Positions 51,539 through 64,000 of a stretch of DNA of 64,000 nt are shown here, in pieces. The notes under the pieces are model-generated. The model made no database searches, had not been told where the DNA came from, and worked only from the letters and a program-made list of their open reading frames with translations. How positions within the stretch are numbered: position 1 is the first letter of the stretch; the number at the start of each line of letters is the position of its first letter. The position numbers and the translations under genes are program-made. This stretch comes from Osedax fenrisi (taxonomy: Eukaryota; Annelida; Polychaeta; Sabellida; Siboglinidae). Where the stretch lies: NCBI GenBank assembly GCA_964019155.1, contig OZ025241.1, positions 30,721,224 to 30,785,223 on the forward strand, in the 5' to 3' direction.

Positions 51539-52642
51539 GTTTATTGTTCAAAACAAACAAAATTACATAATCATTAATACAAAAAAGAACAAATTAGAAT
51601 ATAAACTAATAAATATAATTATTTAAAAATGCCATGTTACAAATGGTTAATATATCGAATTAACAAATAATAAAAAAGAGAATAATAATAAGGGGATTTA
51701 TTCTGATACACGTACTTCATCAACGTATCAACTTTAAGGGAAAGGGTCGTCAATCCCTGTGCATCGGGGTACAAACCCGGTTGACCCAATAGTTTGTCCA
51801 CTGACACCCGTAATACCCGATACATAATAATAAAGATAATGCAACCGAATAAAATAACCCCAAAAAAACAAATAATAAAATAATATAATAATTGAATAAT
51901 AAAATTAATAAAGTAAAATAAAATATAAATATTAATACAATGACATATCAAGCCTTGTAATAAATCGAGTAACCGAAGTTGCTGAAAAACTGTAATTTGA
52001 TAGCAAATTCCAAGGAGTTGAGATACGAATACTAAAATAATTCAAAGTAACATTAGTCTTGAATTTTTCTTTTAGAACTTTAATGTAAGGACCCAACTTC
52101 TTGATGAGTAAGTTTCAAGTAGCCCTGAACAATCAACATTTACTAGACCATTTATAATTATATAGGCGAATATCAGAAACATAACCCGCGTTGAGATAAT
52201 GAAGTTAAGTTTAAAAATAATAACCTATTTTCATAATTTGTATATGGTATGCCACATATATAGAAAAACCTTTTAGTGTATGTCCTTTGGACTTTTTCAA
52301 TTATATGTTTTAGGCCTAGGCCTACATATATATATTAGAAGGGTTCCAAATACAATATTATATTCCAATAAAGGTCTAACATATGTTATAGAGGCTTTTG
52401 TTAGGTAACACAGGTCATTACTAATAAAACATCTAAATATAATATTTAGAATATTAAAAGCTTTACTACACATTTGATTTAAATGAGTGTCAGTTTAATG
52501 TTAAAAATTATACCGAGATCTGTAAACTCTGTTAGACTATTCAATTGAATATTATTTATAGTATAAAAATGTGTATATTCATATTCCGAAATGTCATAAT
52601 TGAACATTTTTGAATTACTAACTATAATATAAAATTAATAAA
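51493..52642 (-). mobile_element. LINE family E 3' part, unit 2
   Basis: Duplicate of 18127-19270; the TA tail is 6 bp longer here. Confidence 0.6.
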
Positions 52643-53339
52643 TAATTATTATTACAGATTTTAAAGTGGGAAGTATTTCTATATTTTTGTTTATTCTGTA
52701 TTATATTTTTGTTTATATATATTGTGTATATATGTTTCAAATTTATTATACAATTAAAATATAAAATTAATAAGATACCATTATTATAGATTTTGATAAG
52801 TATTACATTATTTGTTTGTTTAATTCTAGTATTAATTTATTTGATTTTTAACATGTTCTATTTATAATATATTTAAAATTTATCATTACAATATTAAACT
52901 ATATAACTAATAATTTATTACTAATACAGGGTGCACAGATAAGAAGAATTCTATAAAGTTAAAGTAGAAATTGAATATTTTGAAGCCACTTACAAAATAA
53001 TTTATTTTATTACTATTTTCGATAATTTTTCGTTTATTTTTACTATATAATTTATTTCTATTTTCGATTATTTTTACTGTAAAACCTTTATAATAGTTAT
53101 CATAATTTCTATAATTTTTTAATTTCGTTTTATTCTTTATTTATTTCTATAACGTATATTATCGTTTGCAAATATTTATAGGTACTCCTTTTATACTTGT
53201 CGATTATATTTATGTCTATGTATTTGCTTAAGTAGATTATCAATCTAATTTATGATATATTCTAATTATTTTGTATTATATAGATAGAAGATTTATTTAT
53301 TTATTTATTTATTTATACACATATATATATATATACACA

Positions 53340-54850
53340 CACAAATATAATAATAATAGTTTATTTAGACACTTAATAATAGTAGAAAAAATAATTTAAA
53401 TTGTAAATAAAAAATAAATTATTAAAAATAATTATAATAAAGGATGTTTCTTTAGTATTTTACGGAAGATTGAAATGGAAGGAGATCTCCTTATCAACAG
53501 AGATAGATTATTCCACATCTAGGCAGCAGAAATCCTGAAATACCTCTTTGATGATTGTAATCGACATCGACTCTTCAAGATTTATTTGAAAACGCCACAA
53601 ATAGCTATTTATTTTCTCTGATAGTAGAGTTGATACATTGAAATGTTATCTTAAACTAATTAATTTTTAATTAAACATATAAATCTGTAATTATTTCTGG
53701 AATACATTTCTAAAAATTTTAATTTGTGTAAATAATAGCTAGTTGAAAATCTATTTGAATATGGAATATTAAATATAATTTGTATACATCTACGAATGAT
53801 TCGTTTAATTTTTTTTATATAACTCTATAATCAAAATGCTCAATAAATAAGGAACATACATTTTCATCAGTAAAGGGATGCTAATTAAAATTTGATTACC
53901 TAGGAGTTTTCTATAAATTTAGTAAAATTTCGTCGACTATATGATTTTTATAATAATATCTTTTATCTAATGAAAGTTTCATTATATATGCATTTTTTTC
54001 TATAGTTTATTGTTTATAATCAGTAATAGAAGAATTTTTTCGAATTTTCTAGTTTACATTTTTTCTTCTAATGCTAACTATTAAACCATGGTTTATTACA
54101 TCTAACTTTAACATATGTTGTCTTAATTAGAGCAAAGAAGTCAATGTTTATTTTAAATAGGTATTTAATGAATTAATATTAGGTATTTTATTATGAAAAT
54201 TTGTTTTAATATTATCAGAAAATATTCATTAATATATATTAATAGATTTAATATCCATATATACAGTTTTTGATTTAAAATTAAGTTTGGTAGGAAGATC
54301 AATTTCTAGTGAAATAATATTATGATATGTGATTGGAAATTCATATCACCAATAATGATATAATCATTACTCTTAGTACTTGTGATTATATCAGAAAATT
54401 AATTTGGAAATATATTTATATAAATATATTTATATCATCCAAAGAAAATCTAGGTGGATGATAAATTAAAAATAACGAGAAATTAATTAAAATCTGTTAA
54501 TAAAAGTCAACGGGTAAACCAAAATTAAACCTAAATTCAATATAATCTTAATTAATCATCTTAAAATTAGAATATTTATAAAAAAATTAAATAAAACACC
54601 ACAATCAATACCACCACCAATACATTAACTATCTATATAGATAGATGGTATACCACATATATTATCCAAACATCTATGATTATACTGAAAAGAATATTTA
54701 TCTACCATTATATCACTGATTACGCAGAATTAAATTCACCTAACCAAGTTTCAGTGAATAATTTCTTATCAATAAAAAAGAATTAATCAAAGTGATATTC
54801 TCTCTTATTGATCTAATATTAATTAATATAATATAACATTTATTCGTATC
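53340..54850 (-). mobile_element. LINE family B, unit 2
   Basis: Duplicate of 19970-21480; one base difference near 54240. Confidence 0.65.
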
Positions 54851-54927
54851 TCTGACATAAGGTAATTTATCATCAATATTATTTGAATTATTTATGTATT
54901 ATGTATTAATATTTATATCTACATTCA

Positions 54928-54988
54928 TATCCAGATTTATACCCAGATTTATACCCAGATTTATACCAAGATTTATACCCAGATTTAT
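54928..54988. repeat. 12-bp minisatellite, unit 2
   Basis: Same five-unit CCAGATTTATAC array as at 21558-21618. Confidence 0.95.
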
Positions 54989-55539
54989 AATTCATTTATA
55001 TTGTAGTTACCGAATAACAGGTATTTATAAAATATATATTTTAAAAATAAATTTCTTTTCTATACCAGATTTTTCAATATTGATTTTAATTGATATTTAT
55101 GTTGTCTGGATATTACATAATTTTGTTCTTTTCATAGAATAAATATTGATATCATTATATTATTTTATTATAATGTATTATTAGTATGTTTATGTTTTGA
55201 TTTATATAATACATGTGTATGTGGTTCTTATTCTCTTAATAGGGTTAATACTATAACTATTAAGATAGGTAAAATAGATCATTTTAGAATAGAAATTCTT
55301 AAAAATATAAAATAGATAATCTAATAGACTAGAATTATAAATTAAATTTAATAAAAGTAAAATTAGATAATAAAATTAATAGTATGGATTATAAGTTATT
55401 ATCCATTGATTCTTATAATTCAAATGTTAAAATAATAAATGAAATATCAATATTTCTTTTAAATATATGTAGTTTTAATATGAATATCAACCTTCTTTCT
55501 GAATGTCTTAAGATATATGACTAATATGACTAATTAGTT

Positions 55540-57990
55540 GTATACAAAATAAATTAAATATAATACTTTTTATAGAAACTTGGTTAACAAGTCATGATAA
55601 CTCTTCAATTTATTTTCCTATTTATAAATATTTGGTAAATCGTTTATGTAAAAAAAGAAGCAAAGTGATGTAGGTCCGATATAGTAGTCTTATCATTGGT
55701 TGATTATAATTTGGAATCTTCTATTCTTAAAGAGTTAAATGATAAAATACCTGATGATATTTGTTGACTGGTACACTTAAATATTATAATGTGTCTTTTA
55801 ATTATATACACATACATTTATTATATAGACAACCTAATTATAATACAAATTGTTTTATGATTTTATTTATAGACATTTTTCTAATTTAATATTTGTTAGT
55901 GATTTTAAAATTAATTTACAATATAATTTGAATTCTCAAGCATTTTTTAATATTCTAAATCAATTCATAGAATTATTTACGCATCAATACGTTAATAACA
56001 CATTCACACTCAAATTGATAATGTTTTTATTCCTTATATATTCGTTCCAGTATCTGTATATGGTAATCTTATATCATATATATATATATCAGGCTATTTA
56101 CTGTTTTTAATTTTTCTTTCAATCATTCATCTCATCAGTCATTAAAAACTAATTCTTTATTAAAAAGAAATGTGTCCACGCAAAATATAATTAAGTTTAT
56201 TAATGATATAGCTGCATGCGATTGGTTTACAATGAAAGGTAATCGTGATTCTAATAAATAATTTAACATTTTTCTATAGAATGTATGTAATCTATATAAT
56301 AAAATTGCCCATGTTGTTCAAATATGTATAATAATAACAAATATTCCTCTAAAGATATTAAAAAATCCTCAAAAAAGATATTTTACTATTCACCTATATC
56401 TGATAATGATATTTTGAATGCTATTGAGGATTCTAAATAGAAATATTTATTAGATTTGAGTAAGATTGACATGCATATAATCAACATTATTTTTACTTTT
56501 ATTTTAAATCCACTTACTTTATAACTTAATTTTAAATTTACTGTTACATATAACATGAACATTTGAGTATATCCCCATTTTTAAGAAAGAAAAACTATTA
56601 AATACAAATAACTATATGCCGATTTCCTTATTATCAAATTTTCAAAAATATTAGAAAAGAGAATTGCTAAGAGATTTATATATTGTATAACTTATTATAT
56701 TAAAAAAATATGATTTTATTAGAAATTATTCAACTTCACACATACTATATGATCACTATAAGTTTATTGAATCTAACTTAGAAAGACATAATAAATCAGC
56801 TTCATTATTTCTAGATCTAAAAAAGTATTCTATCTTTTAGCTAAAAACCTAGGTTATAAGATTTTATAAAACAAGTTAGAATAAAATGGTTTTATGAGAA
56901 ATACTAATCATATAATTAAGTACTATCTGATAAATTGAATGGTATATAAATTGACTCTCGGGTGGTTGCAGTTTCGAGATTTATGCAAGTTTCGACTTCT
57001 ATGCATTACTCACAAGGCTATATATATGGGAGTTCCGTCTTACCTATCGAAGGGACTCATAATTCGAACAACTACTCGTCCGAGTCGCAAATATGAGCTG
57101 ATGAAACTCTCTCTACCGCTTGTCTCATCTATGTATGCAGATGCTGCTTTCACGGTTGCTGCTCCGAAATACTGGAATAGTCTTCCCGATGAATTACGCA
57201 CCATGTCATCATTTATGAGTTTTAAATGTCGACTACATACATATATGGTATCATTATAATGTCTTCTTTTTAAATTTATTATTATTTGCGTAACTATTTA
57301 TTTGTTTTATTATTTCAACTTGACGCACATAAACGTCCATCGTTTTCTGAGTCAATAAACCTTTCTATTATTATTATTATTATATATAAAGAACATTCTG
57401 AAAGAAATATTATCAATTTTAGGGTTCAAAGTATATATATTTTAGGTCCCTTACTCTTTATGTTCTATATAAATTATATTTATATGGCCTTAAATAAATA
57501 AAATATTAATTAAATTCTATATTTTTTACTGACGATATCGGTAACAAAATAAGAATACTGTATGTAATAGTTTAAATTTAGTTATTTTAAATTTACACGA
57601 ATAGTCCACAATAATTTATTAAATTTTTATAATTTTTTTTATAAAATACGAAGGAAATGTAAATAAAAACATCTTTAATAATGTTTCTATTTTGACTAAT
57701 ACTAAAATTAATGTTATGTTCAATATATTTTTATGTAATATATTATATTTTTTTAAATTTTATAATTTACAAAAATATTGTATTCATGAATTTATATTTA
57801 AAGAAATGCCCAAGCAGTATATCATAATTATTTTCAAGATAAAACAATCTATACAAATATTCATTTCATAATTTAAAATTAATATTTAAGTTATACAAAA
57901 TCTAGCTATCGTCTTAAATCATTAGAATTTAAAGGGCATAAATCATGCAAATTTATGCTTACATACATTACTATTTACAAAAAATCATAT
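55540..57990 (+). mobile_element. LINE family C with nested tail, unit 2
   Basis: Duplicate of 22170-24620 with the same breaks. Confidence 0.7.
56951..57382 (+). mobile_element. nested LINE tail, unit 2
   Basis: Duplicate of 23581-24012 with the same TATATAAA flanks. It was present before the tandem duplication. Confidence 0.85.
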
Positions 57991-58629
57991 CAATAACTTG
58001 AAATATATTTAAAAAAACATCTTATATCAAAATATAAAATATATTTTAAATAAATTAAATAACTGATTCGCTAATTATTAACATTTTTCGAATACTTTTA
58101 AAATTGTTATCGTTCAGTTTTGTTTTTTTAGATATTATATTTATAGTAAGTTTAGTTTGACATTCAGAATTCAAATATTAACTATGATATTTTATATCAT
58201 TTTATAAAATTTATTTATAACATTTTATTTTTTACATTTTAATTATTTATATTTACATTTTTAAATAATTATAATCTAACATAGCTAGAATATGATAAAT
58301 TGAGAAGATCTCGCAACAAAATAGATATTGTGTATTAATGTATCCATTATTTCAGACTTTACAACATGAAATAATATAGCTGATGTAGTTATATATATAT
58401 ATATATATATCTCAAAAATAGTGTGATAGATGTCTAGGTTGTCTCCTAGGATGTCTCCTATATTGTATCTTTAGTAATATATAATAATAATACATTTTAT
58501 TTAAACACCTAGTAGCATATAATAATATTATATAGAATATACTAATAGCAATAATTCTCTAAGCTAATAGCTAATAGATAATAGCTAATATCTATAATTA
58601 TCTAAAGTGTATTCAAATAATATTAACAA

Positions 58630-58850
58630 TAAAACAAAATTATAATAAAATATGTTTCTTCAGTCTTTTGCGGAATATCGATATTGACGGATCACTTCTT
58701 TTCGCCAGAGGTAGCTTGTTCCAAATCGAAGCAGCTGCAATACTGAACACCTTTTTGTGATTTTTAATCGACATCGAGCCTCTTCAAGTTTTATGGGATA
58801 CCATCTCGAGTATCCAGTTCTATTCTTTGATAATAGCTTTGATAAATAGG
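58630..58850 (-). mobile_element. LINE family B-type tail, unit 2
   Basis: Duplicate of 25260-25480. Confidence 0.6.
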
Positions 58851-59089
58851 AAGATACTCTATAAATAATTACTTTTTTAATTAAACATAAAGAGGGACAA
58901 TTAGGATAATTAATTAATAATTTTGTATAAAAAACTAAATGTCCACTTTCAAATAGGAAATAGATTTAATAATATTAAATTTCATTAACACTTATTCTAT
59001 ACTTGTACTATACTCGAGAGCTAAGACTTGTGACATCCACAGAACGTTTAAGAAGTAAATTCAAATATTTTATTATTTGTAATTTTAAT

Positions 59090-59687
59090 ATTCGTATATT
59101 TTTATTTTATATTATTTTATTTTGTTTAGATTTATTAATCTAACTATACTATTTTGTTCTACTAATATATTATAATATTGTTTGTTTATTTATGTATTAT
59201 TATTATGCTAAAATACAAATTATAACTCTCTTTGTTATATTTGCGTATACCTAATTCATATATATATATATCTATCTATCTATAAGTTTAGTTTATAAAA
59301 ATGAGAAAATATTGGTAATATTACACTTATTTTCCTAAAATAGAATTTATAGTATTAGCGATTATCACCTATCTATTTTCATATAGATATACGCAATGGA
59401 GCGATGAACGAAGTATCCCCTTAAAGTTATTTTTAACTCTCTATCCAATTTGCAAGAAAACTCTATCTATTCACATGGCAAGAGTATTATATCATATTAT
59501 CATATAATAGGAGCGAATATTTACTTAATATAACTAATATATCCTCTATAAGTAATATATTTGTATATTTATAACCACGTGTTTAATTAAACCTAAAAAA
59601 TCTCAAAGTAAAATTAATATTGAATTTATAATCTTAAAAATAATATATAAGTATAATTAAACTTCTATTATATATTTTTTTAGTTAT
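59090..59687. other. 598-bp segment kept in unit 2 and copy C, lost from unit 1
   Basis: Its flanks meet at 25718-25719 in unit 1, sharing only AT. Copy C carries the segment at about 37685-38285, so presence is ancestral. A+T-rich with TATC repeats near 59270; no gene recognised. Confidence 0.85.
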
Positions 59688-60959
59688 TTTAATTACAGAT
59701 TACAAGAATATAAACATTCTAAATAAAAATATAATATCATAATTATATATTTTAAAGGATTTAATTTATAAGGAATAATATATAAGATTACAATTTTCAA
59801 CATAAAAACAGCCATAATATAATATATATTCTATGAAGTCTTGCAGAATACTATTAGCATACGTACTACTAATGTGTATCTATCTAGCGAAGTATTAGAA
59901 GATGAAATAGCAACGATAATAATATATAATATATCGTAAAAGTTTTGGAAAGAATTGGTTGAATACTTCATCTATATGAATTTAAGTTATGTTAATATGT
60001 TAATCTTAATTTTAATCAGATATTTGATTATCAGTATATTAAGCTCACCGAATTAGTGATTTAACATGATGATACATTATATATCACTTGCCGAGTATAT
60101 TATACTGATTGGAGAACAATATATTATTCTTAAACTCTTTAACTATGAATAATTTGGGTGAAGCATTCCACTTGAGAAATTAAACAGGGCGTTTGAAATT
60201 TAAAATTAAATATTTTTATAATGTTGAACGATAATGAATTTTAAGTATTTGTTATTTATACTTAAACTAATGTATATGAAAGAGTTTATGTAAATGTAGT
60301 GTTTTATCAATCTTTAGGGACATACGAAGTATATTCTTTAGTTATTTGAATAGAGGAGTGAAATATCAGGATAATAAAGTATTTTAATCTAGTAAATATG
60401 GTATCAAGAGTATTGTGAATATTTGGAATATAGCCATCTCTATATAATAGCTTTAGAGGATATATATGTGTACATCGCAATTAATTTAAAATTATAAGAC
60501 ATAAGTCACATTTGTATTCGGTTAGCAATTAATAATAGGTCAGATAGGATAGTCAGATAGGATAGTAATGATATTGGATATATTAAAACTAATATTAGTT
60601 GGAAAGTAATATGTGTAATTATTAAATAACATCATAATGTAATATAATTACTGAATATTACAATATTAATGGAGTTATATATAATTGTTATTTATTTAAA
60701 TACAATTAAGAATACTAAACATTTCTTATCTATCTTAATTTGAAGATAAAAGAATTGTTGAAAGAGGAGTATCGGGAACGATAAGAATAATACATGATAC
60801 AACTAATGTCGTTCAATGGAACACTTAACATATTAAATATAACCTTTTGAAATATTAAACGAATATTATAGAGTATATAAATATATCATACTAAATATTC
60901 TATTGTTAAATATTATATTCATTAGGTATTAAATACTATTAATGTGTAGAATATTGCAT

Positions 60960-60960
<1 letters not shown>
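59688..60960. other. unclassified A+T-rich DNA, unit 2
   Basis: Duplicate of the distal part of 25481-26990; no gene recognised. A TA run follows at 60963-61001. Confidence 0.5.
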
Positions 60961-61007
<47 letters not shown>

Positions 61008-61310
61008 TTCGATTAACTTTTAAATTAATTAATACATTTATATATTTCTTAGTGATCTATTTAATTAAAGTATATATAAAATTAAACATTTAATTAATTA
61101 TGTAAAATATTAAATATTTTATTAAAAATACAAAATGAAATTATAAAATAATACTTCTTCGAATAACATTCTTCTTTTTGTGATATTCCAATTCTGAATA
61201 AATAATAAGATATTAATTTTGTACTAGACATTATATTATTGTATTGATTAAAACTATATATAATCGGGTAACTAACCAATTTAAGGGCATGTCATACAGT
61301 ACTAGTGAGA

Positions 61311-62511
61311 TTACAAGTTTTTATCGGCTGCTTCTTCAGTTGTTCGGTTATCTATATCGATTTCTGGAGTCGTTTCTACCGAAGTTGTCAATTTGCTGGA
61401 ATCTTCTATTAAATGATTATATAATTTATTCATTAATTATAAAATAGTATGTTATTATTTTCGTTTTAAATCATTTATATTAAGATTTCGTTTTAAATAT
61501 CATTATTTATTAACAAAATATAACACATTATTATAAATATCCTTACCTTGAGTGGTTACTACTTCAGTTGTTCGATTATCTATATATATAAATGGGGTCA
61601 TTTCTACTGTAGTTGATTTATCAGTTCCTACTTTAGTAGTTCTAAGTCTATATATGAATGGAGTCGTTTCTGCCGTCGTTTTCAACTTTCTGGAAGCTTC
61701 TATTAAATGATTATATAATATATTCATTAATTATAAAGTAGTATGTAATTATTTTCGTTGTAAATAAATTAAATTTATATTTTTTTAAATGTTTATTATT
61801 TATTAAAAATAATATAACGCATAATTATAAATATCCTTACCGTGAGTAGTTACTACTTTAGTAGTTCCAAGTCTATATATGAATGGAGTCGTTTCTGCTG
61901 TAGTTTTCAACTTGATTATAGGAGCAGCTATTCAATATTGATATATTTCATTAATTATATGTATTTTTAATATTAAAATTATAAATATTAATTACGATAT
62001 TTATAAAAATTATGTAATATATATTATTCATATAACATAATTGATACCTTTAATAATATAATTTAAAACTTTGATTATGGTATATATATACATTAATATT
62101 ATATATATATATATATATATGTATATAGGAAATTTAAAACATAAATAGTAAATTATTTAGTTAAATAAATTTCTTAAATTAAATATTATTTAAATATTAC
62201 TTAAATTTATTAACTTTATTAACTTTTCACCACATTTTATTAATGTCATTTATTAAATAATAATTATTAAATTATATATATTTAAGAATTTTATATATAA
62301 ATAATATAAATAAATATGTATATATATATATTAATTTATTCATATTGTTATTTTATAATTAAAATTCTAATGAAAAATTTATATATTTAGAAAAGTAAAC
62401 TGTTATCATATTAAATATATCCCTATTAACAACACTAATTTGTTTATAAGTATATTACTAACCAATTGTATAACACGCAAATAGTACTATTAAATATAAT
62501 GATGAATTCAT
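61311..62511 (-). CDS. short secreted Thr-rich paralogue, unit 2 (four exons)
   Basis: Exons: 62463-62511, 61841-61927, 61547-61699, 61311-61405. All coding bases I compared are the same as in 27353-28553, so it encodes the same 127-aa product with signal peptide, three Thr-rich exons and no chitin-binding domain. Splice sites and the upstream TATA (about 62637-62644) are kept. A base change lies just outside exon 2, near 61940, in intron 1. Confidence 0.72.
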
Positions 62512-62597
62512 GGTTACAGTTTTATAGATATATCTATCTATTTAATATATTTATATAACTAGATAATGATTATGTATTGCTATATTATATTATAGAT

Positions 62598-63063
62598 AAG
62601 ATAGGATTTATTAAATATTGAAGCACGCGTATATAGTTATATAGTAACTCGCCGTCATGCATCAGTAATCGCATATTTGTAATTCGTTTCACTTTCCTAT
62701 GCTTTATTGATATTAATTAGCCAATATTTGTAATAATTGCCATTAAATATTAATCTTTTCGTTCTTATGATTTACGAGCTTCTAAATATCGAACTGTGTA
62801 GTAAATTTACTAATAATCAACGATATTTTACGATATGACATAACTTCTACCTACGTAGACAATGGATGATTACGTATTCTATTGCTTCATATGTTTTATA
62901 AGCCCGTAACATCATTAGGTATGGCAGTAGTTTTAATAATAAGTCATAAACATATTAAATATCCAACATTCACGATTTGTGACGTCATATTCTTGACTTT
63001 ATTGTTAAACATATCCCAATCTCTAATAAGTGAATTGATTATAAATCACTGTATATTTGAAAT
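62598..63063 (-). promoter_or_regulatory. conserved upstream region, unit 2
   Basis: Duplicate of 28640-29105 with the same TATA and CTACGTAG palindrome (about 62851-62858). Confidence 0.5.
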
Positions 63064-63134
63064 TCACCTTAAATAAACCTACTTATATTAAAATGATGTT
63101 ATAAGTAATAGTAAACTATTACTATATATATACA

Positions 63135-63154
63135 CATTTTATTAATTCACGATT

Positions 63155-63187
<33 letters not shown>

Positions 63188-63268
63188 AATATATATATAT
63201 ATACATTTTATTAATTCACGCTTTAATATATAAATATAATTATATACATTTTATTAATTCACGCTTTA

Positions 63269-63311
<43 letters not shown>

Positions 63312-63350
63312 AAACTTTATTTAAATATATATATATAAAGTAAACTTTAT
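63135..63350. repeat. A+T minisatellites, unit 2
   Basis: Duplicate of 29177-29390, with slightly different TA spacing. Confidence 0.85.
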
Positions 63351-64000
63351 TTATATGAATGAATATTTATATTCCCGAATATTTAATATAATATACTGCA
63401 TGAAATTCAGAAGCTATAAGTAACTTATATTAAGAATATTATTATAACAACAATATTAATTAAAAAACAACATTCATCTTATAATATATAGGATAATAAT
63501 AAATTCAAGATTCCTTTAATAAATATAAATTCAAAGACATTTAGTAACCTATTATGGACCTATTTACTGGAATAATATACCAAAACACATTAAATCATAT
63601 ACTAGTATTGTCAAACTTTACCAATTTTGTTCAAAAATCAAGTATTTAATATATCATGTAATCTATGTTAAAAATTCATCTCTTTTATAATATTATTATT
63701 ATTATTTTAATTTTATGAACATAAGTGTTATTATTATTAAGCATACTACTATTACTATTAATATTATTATTATTATTAATGTATATATTCGATATTAATA
63801 TTCTTATATTACATCATTATTATTATATAATATATATATATATATATATATGATCTTATTTTATTATTATTATATTATCAATATATGATATTTGTATTAT
63901 AAGGGTATACTTAATAGAAGCTACTTATAGCTTAAACTACCTATAGCTTCTGAATATCTTTCCGTATATTATATTCAATATTCTGGAAAATAAATATTCA
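63349..64000. mobile_element. facing LINE family D 3' ends, unit 2, cut by window end
   Basis: Duplicate of 29387-30038: a minus-oriented 3' terminus, then the plus-strand C-terminus (YWNNIPKHIKS near 63560) running to the last base of the window. Confidence 0.65.

Larger units (their letters stand above)
40000..64000. repeat. tandem segmental duplication, unit 2 (incomplete in window)
   Basis: Head-to-tail copy of 6591-30038. By the observed period the unit should end near 73.4-74 kb. It is nearly identical to unit 1. Visible differences include shorter or longer TA tracts, a 5-bp deletion near 44200 relative to 10791, and a 598-bp segment at 59090-59687 absent from unit 1. Confidence 0.93.

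Overview
This window is eukaryotic, from an intron-containing, extremely A+T-rich animal genome. Spliced genes with GT/AG introns, a signal-peptide exon, peritrophin-type chitin-binding (CBM14-like) domains, Thr-rich mucin stretches and many decayed non-LTR retrotransposons point to an invertebrate, most likely an arthropod or another chitin-handling metazoan. I cannot name the species. No tRNA, rRNA, CRISPR array, operon or bacterial gene was recognised.

Layout. (1) 1-6590 is single-copy here. It carries one six-exon minus-strand gene (3009-5779) that I could join exon by exon into a 435-aa secreted protein: signal peptide, Thr-rich linker, chitin-binding domain 1, long Thr-rich mucin block, chitin-binding domain 2. 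(2) 6591-39999 is one unit of a head-to-tail tandem duplication. The second unit starts at 40000 and runs off the window end at 64000. The two units are almost identical over more than 23 kb; they differ mainly in TA-repeat length, a few single bases, a 5-bp indel and one 598-bp deletion. (3) Inside each unit lies a layered deposit of LINE fragments of at least six kinds on both strands. One LINE is split exactly in its reverse-transcriptase A-K-A-F-D motif by a 5.76-kb terminal-inverted-repeat element, which itself contains an RTE-like LINE. (4) The unit also holds short four-exon derivatives of the peritrophin gene: minus strand 27353-28553 and its duplicate 61311-62511 (127 aa), and an inverted plus-strand relative at 32824-34459 (134 aa). 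They keep the signal peptide, splice sites, phase-1 introns and conserved upstream region but have lost both chitin-binding domains, leaving small secreted Thr-rich proteins.

Rearrangements can be ordered. 26903-29105 is present inverted at 32265-34901. 23336-27350 is present again, directly and more divergently, at 35795-39994 (copy C). Copy C lacks a LINE tail that both tandem units carry, so it separated before that insertion. Copy C and unit 2 both hold a 598-bp stretch missing from unit 1, so unit 1 lost it after the tandem duplication. The junction at 39994/40000 cuts what looks like a further short gene at its last exon.

How the genes work together: the long protein would be a matrix component that binds chitin and is O-glycosylated, as in gut-lining or cuticle mucins. 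The short paralogues keep only the secreted glycosylated portion. Their shared TATA region and upstream block suggest related expression. The near identity of the tandem units also fits an unpurged haplotype or assembly duplication, which must be excluded first.
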